Positions 31,302 to 42,157 of a DNA stretch of 64,000 nucleotides are shown here, piece by piece. This DNA comes from Omphalotus guepiniiformis. Its lineage: Eukaryota; Basidiomycota; Agaricomycetes; Agaricales; Omphalotaceae. The first letter of the stretch is position 1; every line of letters starts with the position of its first letter. A program made the translations under genes and the position numbers. The DNA is taken from NCBI GenBank assembly GCA_028554645.1, contig JAQOOI010000021.1, positions 2,232,001 to 2,296,000 on the forward strand, read 5' to 3'. The notes under the pieces were generated by a model. That model worked only from the letters and a program-made list of their open reading frames with translations. It was not told the DNA's origin and did not search any database.

Positions 31302-34300
31302 ATGGGCAAAGCTCGCGGCGTCTCGAGAAAAGTCAAGGTCACGACAGGTGGTGGTCGGCTAGGTGCGAAGGGCGCTCGAAGCATGCTCAACTTTACAGGC
31401 CAAGACGAGGAACGTCGAAAGGCGGCAGAGGCGTACAGTCGTGACACTGCAGGTGAGGTATTCAGGCTCCGAGGCTGTTGATGTAACATCTAATCACACA
31501 TTCCCGTAGGCTTACGCGCTGACTATGTTCAGGCTCTCAATGATCTTGCAGGTAGTGCGACGGCAACTGAGCAGGAGAACGATACCGAGATGTATGGGCC
31601 GGCAGACATGTCTACAGGTTTTGATGAACACGATGATGATCACGACAATGCGCCTGCAGTAGAAAGCTTCGTCATAGACCTTAAGGATATGCTCCAGGCT
31701 AATAGGTGCATGGTCATTACGTTCAGCACTGCGCACACGCTGACACTCGCTTTGTAGGTGGCATGGAACACGTCGGTACAAAGATCATCGGACGTGGAAG
31801 CGCCGCCAGCGTGCTTTTGACGCCAACTGGGCTCCCCTCATGGAACCGCTCACCGATGCATACATCAAGTGGAAATACAACTGTGACACCCCCGCTAATG
31901 GTCAAGGTTCTGACAATTGCGACGACAGTGAGATGAATGACGACAGCTTTGATTTTACCATTACAACCATAGATCTTCACACCGTCGCTCGGACTGCACG
32001 AATACATTGTGATGGTGACACAGAGGCTTCAGTCGCACTTGCACAAGCAGGGTACCTTGGGAACGCCCCTCTTCAGCCCTCGATCGCCATTTCCATCAAA
32101 ACGTTGGAGCTTTTCTACATTATCCGGCTCTTCAAAGCTTCGTATAGTGTGGAAGCCTTTGCAAAAGTTCTATGTTACTTGTATCAGGTGAAACTCATGG
32201 TACTACATACTGTGTACATGACACTCACAACACGACGCAACAGATACCCTACTGCCGCGGTTATCGCACTTCGCTTTCCGCATCATTTGACATTTACCTT
32301 GCAATTCGTCGACAAGTTGATAAGCGCGTTGCCAAGGAATTGGGCCATGATTCACCAAATTATCGAGTGCTCAACAATTGTCCCCCCTGTTGCTACGAGG
32401 TGAGCAGTTTATACTCTAGTTCCATGATCTATCTACATACAATACGTGGCGTAGCTTGAGCAGGAACCCCAACTCACATGGACCCGCATGTGGGTTGTGG
32501 ATGGCAACAACTCACTCAAGCGTATGAAGACCATCAGAGGGCGGCAAACTGCCGACGACCGTGTATTCACAGATAGCGACTACTTTATTCTGACAGAATT
32601 TGTTGATACGTTTGCCAATGAAGTCAAATCCAAATCACACGTTACCCCTGAAGACCCTGTCTACACTTCTGCAGCATCAGACAGCGACAACAATATTGAT
32701 GAAGCTGAAGAGGGCGACCCCACGGACAGCGCCATACCATCTGATGGTTTGAAGGGTTGCACAGATAATTGGAAGGCAGCTCGAAAGGACTCTGAAAAAC
32801 GCGTGACTAGTCTGTTCGAGGAGGAAGGCGTGTTTGCCAGTGCCTGTCCCCATGGATTTATACTGTGGCTATGTGATATGGTTCGCAGTGGTGAGCTGTA
32901 AGTCAGTCCACAATTCCCCTGCATCATGAATTACTCATGCTCATGTGTGACATCTAACCAGGGCAAAATACCCCTTAGCCATGGTCTCCAAAGCACTGGA
33001 AGTCTTTGGTGAGCAGTGGCTGCTAGCATACGATATCGGGTGCCGTTTCGGAGCAACAATCGGGAGCAGCTCATTGGGTCCGGAGTTTCAAAGGAAGCGA
33101 TGTCGTACCTGCGTCAACGCCTTCCACAGTTATGCACACAACGTGCTGTGTCAGCTCCTTCATCATCTGCTTAACATTGCAGGCATGGGCCTCGAAGATC
33201 TAGAAACTTTGGAGCGAGTGTTTTCAGCATCAAATTATCTGGCGTCGGTTACTCGATACATGACCGCTTATCGTCGTCGAGTCTTCATTCACACATACTT
33301 TCAGCAATGGGACTCCGAAAAATATCAGAGTCTTGCGACTATGCTCCATAACAACTACGTCCAGGCATTGAGGATCATTCAGGAGGACTCTCAAAATCTT
33401 GCGGATGTTCTTGCGTCCTTGAACATCACAGAAGCAGATCTTGAATCCTATTTCACAGAGGAGGCACATCATTTTCAAGACCTTGGCAAAGAGGTGCAAG
33501 CGGATCTCCATGCGGTAGCATATGTCGAGCTGCTTCAAGAGTACCGAATGTCACAGTAAGTGGGGTAATAAACGTTGACGCGTTGACCCGACGTTCTGAC
33601 CTCAGAATTCATAGGGCACAATATGCAAATGCCTCCAGCATCTTTCGTTTGGAGCTTCCTGAGAATTACAATGACCTTGCACCTGAACATCGATATAATT
33701 CCCATCTATCCAGCACCCGCAAAGCAGAAACGCAACGGCGTGTACTTCATGAGAAGTACGAGCGTGTACATTTGGAGTTAGTAAAAATGGAGGTCGAGAT
33801 GGGTGTTGAGCATCGATGGGAGCCGAGCCACCCTCAATACATGGAGGCGTTGCAGTACATGAATACGCGAAGGTACCAGAAAGCATTAGAAAGTCTTCAT
33901 AAGCTCGTCGTGCAGAGGCTGTTTGAACTGCACCGGATGAACTTGTCACAAACAGGTAAAGTTCATTCCATTCACAAGCCACATGTTTCACTAATGTATG
34001 ATACCACATAGGCTACAAGATGCGCACGCATATCGCTGCTGCCCTTCAACAACGTTCAAAAGCCATACGAGCAGCTGTTCGACGGTACAACACCGCAGCA
34101 CTCGCACTCGATCCACCCCGGGCGACTCTGGACTGGTCAAAGGTATCACATTACTCTTTTCTAGACCAGTTTAATATTCTACAGGACTCACGAAACGCAG
34201 TCTTTGACAAACGGTGGGCCATGCCAGTAGTGCGTGAAGCAATGAGGACGTATCGACGCCTCGCTCGTGCCAGGGAGGAGGTGGAACGTTGCAACATTGG

Positions 34301-34742
34301 GCTTCGACGCCTTCATACCTCAATTGTAGATGAAGAACGACACTTCGCTGACATGCTTAGGAAGCTTGAGAATCTCTCAATGTATGGCCCCACACATGAG
34401 TACATCAATCGCCGATGTCGGGCCAATGCTTTGCTCATGGAGCGTATTCAACAAACATATCAGCTAGAGGGATTTTCCAGAATACCGAGCCCAGGGACAC
34501 GAAAAGGCTGTGGTGCGATTTTCACGGCCTCGGATGCAGATGCGTTGCAGCAGAATATTACACCGGCGCCCTTGCCCATCTCCAATATCCCTGACCCTCA
34601 CTCTTCCAACGCTTCACAGCCCGCCCCGCCCTCTGCGACCTATGATGATCCAGATTCTGACGACGACGATTCCGACGATGACGAGGAGTTGGCTGAAGGA
34701 GTTGGGAAGGTCGTAGAATTTTACGCAAATCTATCCATGTAG
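31302..34742 (+). CDS. KDZ-superfamily transposase, eight exons, apparently intact
   Basis: Joining exons 31302-31452, 31510-31705, 31758-32187, 32244-32399, 32455-32897, 32962-33555, 33606-33955 and 34012-34742 gives 3051 nt, an open frame of 1016 residues with GT-AG introns of about 50-65 bp. The protein has the KDZ (Kyakuja-Dileera-Zisupton) layout of agaricomycetes. Landmarks are an N-terminal VSRKVKVTTGGGR, a WKRRQRAFDANW block and VVDGNNS near residue 327. HGFILW precedes AYDIGC near 482, and GLEDLETLERVFS near 543. The two Asp and the Glu of these blocks are the likely catalytic DDE residues, by family knowledge. A coiled-coil-rich C-terminus and an acidic tail follow. It would cut and rejoin its element in the nucleus. 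No lesion is visible, unlike its neighbours at 42158 and 45687. Confidence 0.92.
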
Positions 34743-34942
34743 CGATGCAGTGGCACCAATGTTCGCGGACTATGTATCTAGCGCAGATCTAGCGAGTTTC
34801 AAATTATTACATTGCAGCATGTGTTAAATGGCACGGGTGTATTCCGGGTGTATTCTGGTGTATTCTGGTTGCAAAAACAAAAAAAAAAAACAAGAAACTG
34901 TGAGATGCTAGGCTAGACGACCCTGCAGCAACTCATGTCTCA
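34743..34942. other. 3' flank of KDZ gene
   Basis: It contains a short direct repeat (gtgtattccgg, gtgtattctgg) and an A-rich run at 34876-34895, then the TCA target site of the palindromic element. No gene is seen. Confidence 0.4.
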
Positions 34943-35810
34943 CACTGGGCCCAGTAAAGCATAACTCCCACAGCATTATATAAGAAATATGCTGATAATA
35001 TTTTGAGAATTATTAATATAAGTCTTGAGATTTATTAAAAACTTATTTTTTATAAAATTTTTTTAGAGTTATAATATATCTACCATACTTCTACAGTAAG
35101 TTCCAGAGGGTAGTATGATATCTTGAGAGTGTGACAAGTTGTCACAGTGTAAGTCTTCCATCATTTCACCAAGAATTATGGAAAATTTATAATACAAATA
35201 TATTATTATAATTTTCTTTGGCTATATACTGGATTTACACTATAGATATGGGATTATATATGTCTTGCACTGCATAGGCCTTACAATCAAGATATCTGCA
35301 GAAATAATATAATAGAATTATAAAAAAACACATGCAATTTTATACTGATCTGAACAATACCATTACAGTTCTAGAAGAATGTTGAAAGTTGATTTGCATA
35401 GTTTCAGTGATCTATCCATGAGTAAGTGAGATAGTATCCTCATACTCCCACAGAAGTATTGAATGTCAGTTTGCATGATTCCACAGATACATTTAAAAGT
35501 GGTTTACATAGTATCAACATAAATTACCGTGACTATACCTCTAGAGGAGTATTGAATGATGGTTTACATAGTCCTAGAATTATATTCAAAAGTGATTTAT
35601 AAAATCATTATAATTTTAGAGAAGCATTAATATTGAATTTTCAGAAGTTCAGAGTGGTATTCAACATAGTTTGCATAATCCCACAGAAGTATGGATATAT
35701 GTTCATGTGAGCATAATTCAAGAAAAATATTGATTTTGATTTACCATAGGTCCAGTGCAGTATTGAACATTAGTTTGCATGGTTCCAGGATAATACTCAA
35801 AAGTTGCAAG
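34943..35810 (+). repeat. Left terminal inverted repeat of the palindromic element
   Basis: It is near-identical to the reverse complement of 40304-41172, with isolated mismatches (for example taatccc versus taacccc near 35680). From 35380 to 35810 it carries several copies of a degenerate motif tattgaa-N(5-8)-gtttgcat. These resemble the subterminal transposase-binding repeats of CACTA elements. Confidence 0.9.
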
Positions 35811-38560
35811 CAGCAGCTCACATCACATGACATCAGCTGGTAGCAGCTAGCATCAGCTGACATCAGCTAGTAGCAGCTAGCAGCAGCAGACATCAGCTAT
35901 GAGGAGCTAGCAGCAGCTATAAGCAGCTCACATCACATAGTAGCAGCTGACATTAGCTGGCATCATCTGGCAGTAGCTAGCACCAGCTGGCACCATACAG
36001 CATCAGCTAGGTGTAGCTAGCATCAACTCACAGCATCTATCAGCAGCTCACATCATATGACAGCAGTTGACATCAGCTGGGAGCAGCTGACACCAGCTCA
36101 TAGTATCTACCAGCAGCTCACATCATATGGCAGCAGCTTGCAGCCCCTAGCATCAGTTGACATTAGCTAGCAATAGCTACAAGCAGCTAACACCAGCTCA
36201 CAAGATCTACAAGTGGCTCACACCATATAGCAGCACCTCACACCAGCTAGTAGCAGCTAGGAGCAGCTGGCACCAGCTCATAGCATCTACCAGCAGCTCA
36301 TATCACATAGCAGCAGCTCACACCAGCTAGGAGCAGCTAGTACCAGCTGGCAGTAGCTAGCATCAGTTAACATCAGCTAGCAGTAGCTACAAGCAGCTGA
36401 CATCATCTGACATCAGCTAGCATCCAGCTTATATCACATGGCAGCAGCTCACATCATCTAGGAGCAGCTGGCATCAGTTGACATCAGCTAGCAGCAGCTA
36501 CAAGCAGCTGCCATCAGCTGATATCAGCTAGGAGCAGATAACATCAGCTGACATTAGCTAGAAGCAGCTGGCATTAGCTCAGAGCATCTACTAGTAACTC
36601 AAATAGCAGCAGCTGACATCTGCTCACAGCATCTACCAGTAGCTGACATTATCTGGCATCAGCTAGCATTAGCTGACAACAGCTCATAGCATCTACTAGT
36701 AGCTCATATTATATAGCAGCAGCTGACATCAGCTCACAGCATCTACCAGCAGCTGACATTATATGGCATTAGCTAGCAACAGCTGATATTAGCTCATAAC
36801 ATCGATCAGTTGCTCACATTATGTCACATCAGCTAGCATCAGCTGACATCAGCTCACAACATCTACCTCCAGCCATCACATCACAGCATCTATGAGCAGC
36901 TCACTATATCTAGCAGTAGCTACATTAGTTTAGCATGAAATGGAAACAGATGACATCAGCTCGCATGAGCTAGGAGCAGATAACATCAGCTGGTATAAGC
37001 TCACAGCACATCTACAAGTAGCTCACATTAGCTGGCATCAGCTGGCATTAGCTAGGAGCAGCTGACATTAGCTCACAGCATCTACTAGTAGCTCACATCA
37101 TATAGCAGCAGCTGACATCAGCTAGGGTTAGCTATGAGCAGCTGACATCAGCTCACAGCATCTACCAGCAGCAGACATTATCTGGCATCAGCTAGCAACA
37201 GCTGACATCAGCTTATAACATCTATCAGTAGCTCACATTATGTGGCATTAGCTAGCATCAGCTGAGATTAGCTCACAGCATCTACTAGTAGCTCACATCA
37301 TATAGCAGCAGCTGACATCAGCTAGGGTTAGCTATGAGCAGCTGACATCAGCTCACAGCATCTACCAGCAGCAGACATTATCTGGCATCAGCTAGCAACA
37401 GCTGACATTAGCTTATAACATCTATTAGTAGCTCACATTATGTGGCATTAGCTAGCATCAGCTGACATTAGCTCACAACATCTACTAGTAGCTCACATTA
37501 TATAGCAGCAGCTAATATCAGCTAGGATTAGCTATGAGCAGCTACAAGTAGCTGGCATCAGCTCACAGCATCTACCAGCAACTCACATCACATGACAGCA
37601 GCTCACATCAGCTGGCTTCAACTAGCATTAGCTATGAGCAGCTAGCATCAGCTAGCATTAAACCATGTAGCATCAGCTAGTGGCAACTCACAGCATCTAC
37701 TAGTAGCTCACACCATATAGTAGCAGCTAACATTAGCTGGCATCAGCTGGCATCATATAGCATCAGCTAGTATTATCTAGCAGCTGCTGAGACCATCTAG
37801 GAGTAGCTGACAACATTATCTACTAGTAGCTAACATCAGCTAGCATTAGCGAGGAGTAGATGGCACCAGCCAGCAGCTCACAGCATTCACCAGCAGCTCA
37901 TATTAGCAGCAGCTGGCAACATCTGGGAGTAGCTTACAGCATCTACCAGCAGCTCATATTATCTAGTAGTAGCTGGCATCAGCTGTCATGAGCTAGAAGC
38001 AGATAGCATTAGCTTTGAGCAGCTACAAGCAGCCGGCATCAGCTCATAGCATCTACCAGCAGCTCACACTATATAACAGCAGCTAGGAGCAGCTGGCATT
38101 ATCTAGCAGTAGCTGACATCAGCTGGTATCAGCTAGGAGCAGCTGATATTAGCTAACAGCATCTACCAGCAGCTGACATCAGCTGGCATCATCTGGCAGT
38201 AGCTGGCTTCAACTAGCATCAGCTTCAAGCAGCTAGCATTAGCTAGTATCAAATCATATAGCATCAGCTAGCAGCAGCTCACAGCATCTGCCAGCAGCTC
38301 AGGTCAGATAGCAGTAGCTAGGAATAGCTAGCTTCATCTAGAAGCAGCTGGCAGTAGCTAGCATCATCTTGCAGTAGCTGACAACAGCTGACAACAGCTT
38401 ACATCATCTAGCATCAGCTTATATTTATTAACAGCTTGTATTATGTAGTATCAGCCAATATCAGCCAGCTTTATCTAGCCCTAGCTCATATCAAATAGCA
38501 ATAGCCCATGTATCAACCTTAGACAGCTGCTAGCATTTGCTCAAATTATCCAGCACTATC
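35811..38560 (+). repeat. Left arm of AGCT-word array
   Basis: This is a degenerate array of cagct/agctg words at roughly 12-bp spacing. It contains a higher-order repeat of 200 bp: the word tctactagtagctcacat recurs at 37081, 37281 and 37481 with near-identical sequence between. The arm is about 1 kb longer than the right arm. Confidence 0.85.
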
Positions 38561-40303
38561 CAGTAGCTGATGTCAGCTGCTGCCACCTGCTATATGATAT
38601 GGACTCCTGATAGATGATGTGAGCTGCTGCTGTCTAATGCCAGCTGATGTTAGCTGCTACTGTTGCTTTGAGTGGCTGCTAGCTGATGCTACATGATTTG
38701 ATTCTAGCTAATGCTAGCTGCTCATAGATAATGCTAGTGGAAGCTAGCTGATGTCAGCTGCCACCATATACTGTGAGCTGCTGGTAAATGCTGTGAGCTG
38801 ATGTCAGCTGCTTGTAGCTAATCCTAGCTGATGTCAGCTGCTGCTATATAATATGAGCTACTAGTAGATATTATGAGCTGTTGTCAGCTAATGCTAGCTG
38901 ATGCCAGATAATGTCAGCTACTGGTAGATGCTGTGAGCAGATGTCAGCTGCTGCTATATGGTTTGAGCTACTAGTAGATGCTCTGAGCTAATGCCAGCTG
39001 CTTCTAGCTAATGTCAGCTGATGTTATCCGCTCCTAGCTGAAATCAGCTGATGTCAGCTGCTTGTAGCTGCTGCTAGCTGATGTTAACTGATGCCAGCTG
39101 CTCCTAGATGATGTGAGCTGCTGCCATGTGATATAAGCTGGATGCTAGCTGATGTCAGATGATGTCAGCTGCTTGTAGCTACTGCTAGCTGATGTTAACT
39201 GATGCTAGCTACTGCCAGCTGGTACTAGCTGCTCCTAGCTGGTGTGAGCTGCTGCTATGTGATATGAGCTGCTGGTAGATGCTATGAGCTGGTGCCAGCT
39301 GCTCCTAGCTGCTACTAGCTGGTGTGAGGTGCTGCTATATGGTGTGAGCCACTTGTAGATCTTGTGAGCTGGTGTTAGCTGCTTGTAGCTATTGCTAGCT
39401 AATGTCAACTGATGCTAGGGGCTGCAAGCTGCTGCCATATGATGTGAGCTGCTGGTAGATACTATGAGCTGGTGTCAGCTGCTCCCAGCTGCTCCCAGCT
39501 GATGCCAGCTGATGTCAACTGCTGTCATATGATGTGAGCTGCTGATAGATGCTGTGAGTTGATGCTAGCTACACCTAGCTGATGCTGTATGGTGCCAGCT
39601 GGTGCTAGCTACTGCCAGATGATGCCAGCTAATGTCAGCTGCTACTATGTGATGTGAGCTGCTTATAGCTGCTGCTAGCTCCTCATAGCTGATGTCTGCT
39701 GCTGCTAGCTGCTACTAGCTGATGTCAGCTGATGCTAGCTGCTACCAGCTGGTACTAGCTGCTCCTAGCTGGTGTGAGCTGCTGCTATGTGATATGAGCT
39801 GCTGGTAGATGCTATGAGCTGGTGCCAGCTGCTCCTAGCTGCTACTAGCTGGTGTGAGGTGCTGCTATATGGTGTGAGCCACTTGTAGATCTTGTGAGCT
39901 GGTGTTAGCTGCTTGTAGCTATTGCTAGCTAATGTCAACTGATGCTAGGGGCTGCAAGCTGCTGCCATATGATGTGAGCTGCTGGTAGATACTATGAGCT
40001 GGTGTCAGCTGCTCCCAGCTGCTCCCAGCTGATGCCAGCTGATGTCAACTGCTGTCATATGATGTGAGCTGCTGATAGATGCTGTGAGTTGATGCTAGCT
40101 ACACCTAGCTGATGCTGTATGGTGCCAGCTGGTGCTAGCTACTGCCAGATGATGCCAGCTAATGTCAGCTGCTACTATGTGATGTGAGCTGCTTATAGCT
40201 GCTGCTAGCTCCTCATAGCTGATGTCTGCTGCTGCTAGCTGCTACTAGCTGATGTCAGCTGATGCTAGCTGCTACCAGCTGATGTCATGTGATGTGAGCT
40301 GCT
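38561..40303 (-). repeat. Right arm of AGCT-word array with 530-bp tandem duplication
   Basis: It is the reverse-complement version of the left array. An exact-looking tandem duplication of 530 bp occupies 39221-39750 and 39751-40280, while the left arm has this block only once (about 35840-36345). Confidence 0.87.
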
Positions 40304-41172
40304 GCTTGCAACTTTTGAGTATTATCCTGGAACCATGCAAACTAATGTTCAATACTGCACTGGACCTATGGTAAATCAAAATCAATATTTTTCTTGAATT
40401 ATGCTCACATGAACATATATCCATACTTCTGTGGGGTTATGCAAACTATGTTGAATACCACTCTGAACTTCTGAAAATTCAATATTAATGCTTCTCTAAA
40501 ATTATAATGATTTTATAAATCACTTTTGAATATAATTCTAGGACTATGTAAACCATCATTCAATACTCCTCTAGAGGTATAGTCACGGTAATTTATGTTG
40601 ATACTATGTAAACCACTTTTAAATGTATCTGTGGAATCATGCAAACTGACATTCAATACTTCTGTGGGAGTATGAGGATACTATCTCACTTACTCATGGA
40701 TAGATCACTGAAACTATGCAAATCAACTTTCAACATTCTTCTAGAACTGTAATGGTATTGTTCAGATCAGTATAAAATTGCATGTGTTTTTTTATAATTC
40801 TATTATATTATTTCTGCAGATATCTTGATTGTAAGGCCTATGCAGTGCAAGACATATATAATCCCATATCTATAGTGTAAATCCAGTATATAGCCAAAGA
40901 AAATTATAATAATATATTTGTATTATAAATTTTCCATAATTCTTGGTGAAATGATGGAAGACTTACACTGTGACAACTTGTCACACTCTCAAGATATCAT
41001 ACTACCCTCTGGAACTTACTGTAGAAGTATGGTAGATATATTATAACTCTAAAAAAATTTTATAAAAAATAAGTTTTTAATAAATCTCAAGACTTATATT
41101 AATAATTCTCAAAATATTATCAGCATATTTCTTATATAATGCTGTGGGAGTTATGCTTTACTGGGCCCAGTG
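40304..41172 (-). repeat. Right terminal inverted repeat of the palindromic element
   Basis: It is the reverse complement of 34943-35810 and ends CTGGGCCCAGTG followed by the TCA duplication. Confidence 0.9.
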
Positions 41173-41215
41173 TCAACAGCGGGGGTTGTGTATCTATGCA
41201 GCCTGTGCGGGTGGG

Positions 41216-41715
41216 TTATGCAGTAGGGGGCCCACTGCCCCGCAGCTCTGAACGCCGAAGCTTCTCCTTCTTCGCCAAGGCAGCTCGGTTCACAGCACAA
41301 TAACGCGACTGGGCTTCACGATGTAGCGCACGTGCACGTTCTTGAACGTCGAGGGGGCTTTGCTGCAGCTCATGTTTTTTCCTACGAGTGTCAATGAGAT
41401 ATAGGAGAATAGGATATGATACAACGAAGTGTAGATATAACAGACCTTTCATTATTGCTTTTTGCCTGGCTCAGGCACGATTCACGATTCCTGTCGTAGT
41501 GTCAACAACTAGCTGTGCACGACTTGATACTGCACATACCTCTGATAATAAGCACACGACAATTCCCGCTTGCGAACGATCTTTCGACAAAAGTTTCGAT
41601 AGGCGATAATTTTGGCAATGTCGTTTGGGTGGGTACCTTCTGCCAGCAACTGAGCAGTCTCCTCCTCTTCAGAGGGCTGTATCTTCAAAGCTTCAGGAAC
41701 CTTCTGGCGCCTCAT
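41216..41715 (-). CDS. Small spliced gene of the KDZ cluster, function unknown
   Basis: Exon 41715-41540 encodes an acidic start (RRQKVPEALKIQPSEEEE) and NDIAKIIAYRNFCRK. The end exon (41381-41216) encodes a basic helix (ERARALHREAQSRYCAVNRA). A donor GTATGTG at 41539 and an acceptor CGTAG at 41382 join them in frame as YYQ-R-KKHELQ. A tiny middle exon is an alternative. Short basic proteins with an R-Y-x-A-x-N-R motif are, as far as I recall, common near fungal KDZ elements, but I cannot assign a function. The coding end lies only about 40 bp from the palindromic element. Confidence 0.45.
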
Positions 41716-42157
41716 ACTTAACTATTGACAGGTGGTGTGATTAGTAGTGACATTAACTGAGTAGTAAAGAGTGGTTGGGCACATACATGAACATGCACAT
41801 TGATCTGGGAAAAAGAAAGGCAGGAGTCAAAGGTCAAGAGCTTCGCCGGGCTGAGCAGACTGGTCACCTGACTACAGAGTCTCGAAAAATGGATCTTTAG
41901 CGCTGGGATGAAGATCACCACGGTTTCGTCCTACTTCACATAAAATTCCAGGTAATCGGGGCTCTCTGAGCTTTGCTTTTGTTATAAATATCAAGAGATA
42001 CAATGAAAGAACAATCTGAACACGTCGCGTCCCTGATCGGCTCGAAATTGCGGGCAATAAACATCGTTTCATTGCTTGTTCCAAAAAGTGATGTCTACTA
42101 TCTATGCATGGGACTCAAGAAAATATGTGCAAATGACGACCTAGACAAGAAAAATGA

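Larger units (their letters stand above)
34943..41172. mobile_element. 6.23-kb CACTA-like non-autonomous palindromic element
   Basis: The element begins CACTGGGCCCAGTAAAGC and ends with its reverse complement, flanked by TCA on both sides (34940-34942 and 41173-41175). CACTG-type ends plus a 3-bp duplication fit the CACTA/EnSpm superfamily. The first ~870 bp (34943-35810) and the last ~870 bp (40304-41172) are almost perfect inverted copies. The similarity carries on into the repeat core, so most of the element folds back on itself. The core is a degenerate array of roughly 12-bp words of the type cagctagcatcagctgacat, read one way to about 38560 and the opposite way after it. No frame of 60 codons exists anywhere inside, because the words supply TAG and TGA in all frames. 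It must therefore be mobilised in trans. Confidence 0.88.

Noticed and set aside
35811..40303. CRISPR-like array (regular short repeats)
   Set aside because: The words have no constant repeat-spacer structure, are degenerate, flip orientation in the centre, and lie inside inverted terminal repeats in a eukaryotic transposon setting.
35811..40303. Satellite or centromere repeat
   Set aside because: The array has defined transposon ends with a 3-bp duplication and mirror symmetry, which a tandem satellite would not show.
34943..41172. KDZ element terminal repeats
   Set aside because: KDZ elements make longer (about 8-bp) duplications; the 3-bp TCA and CACTG ends point to a separate CACTA-like insertion.
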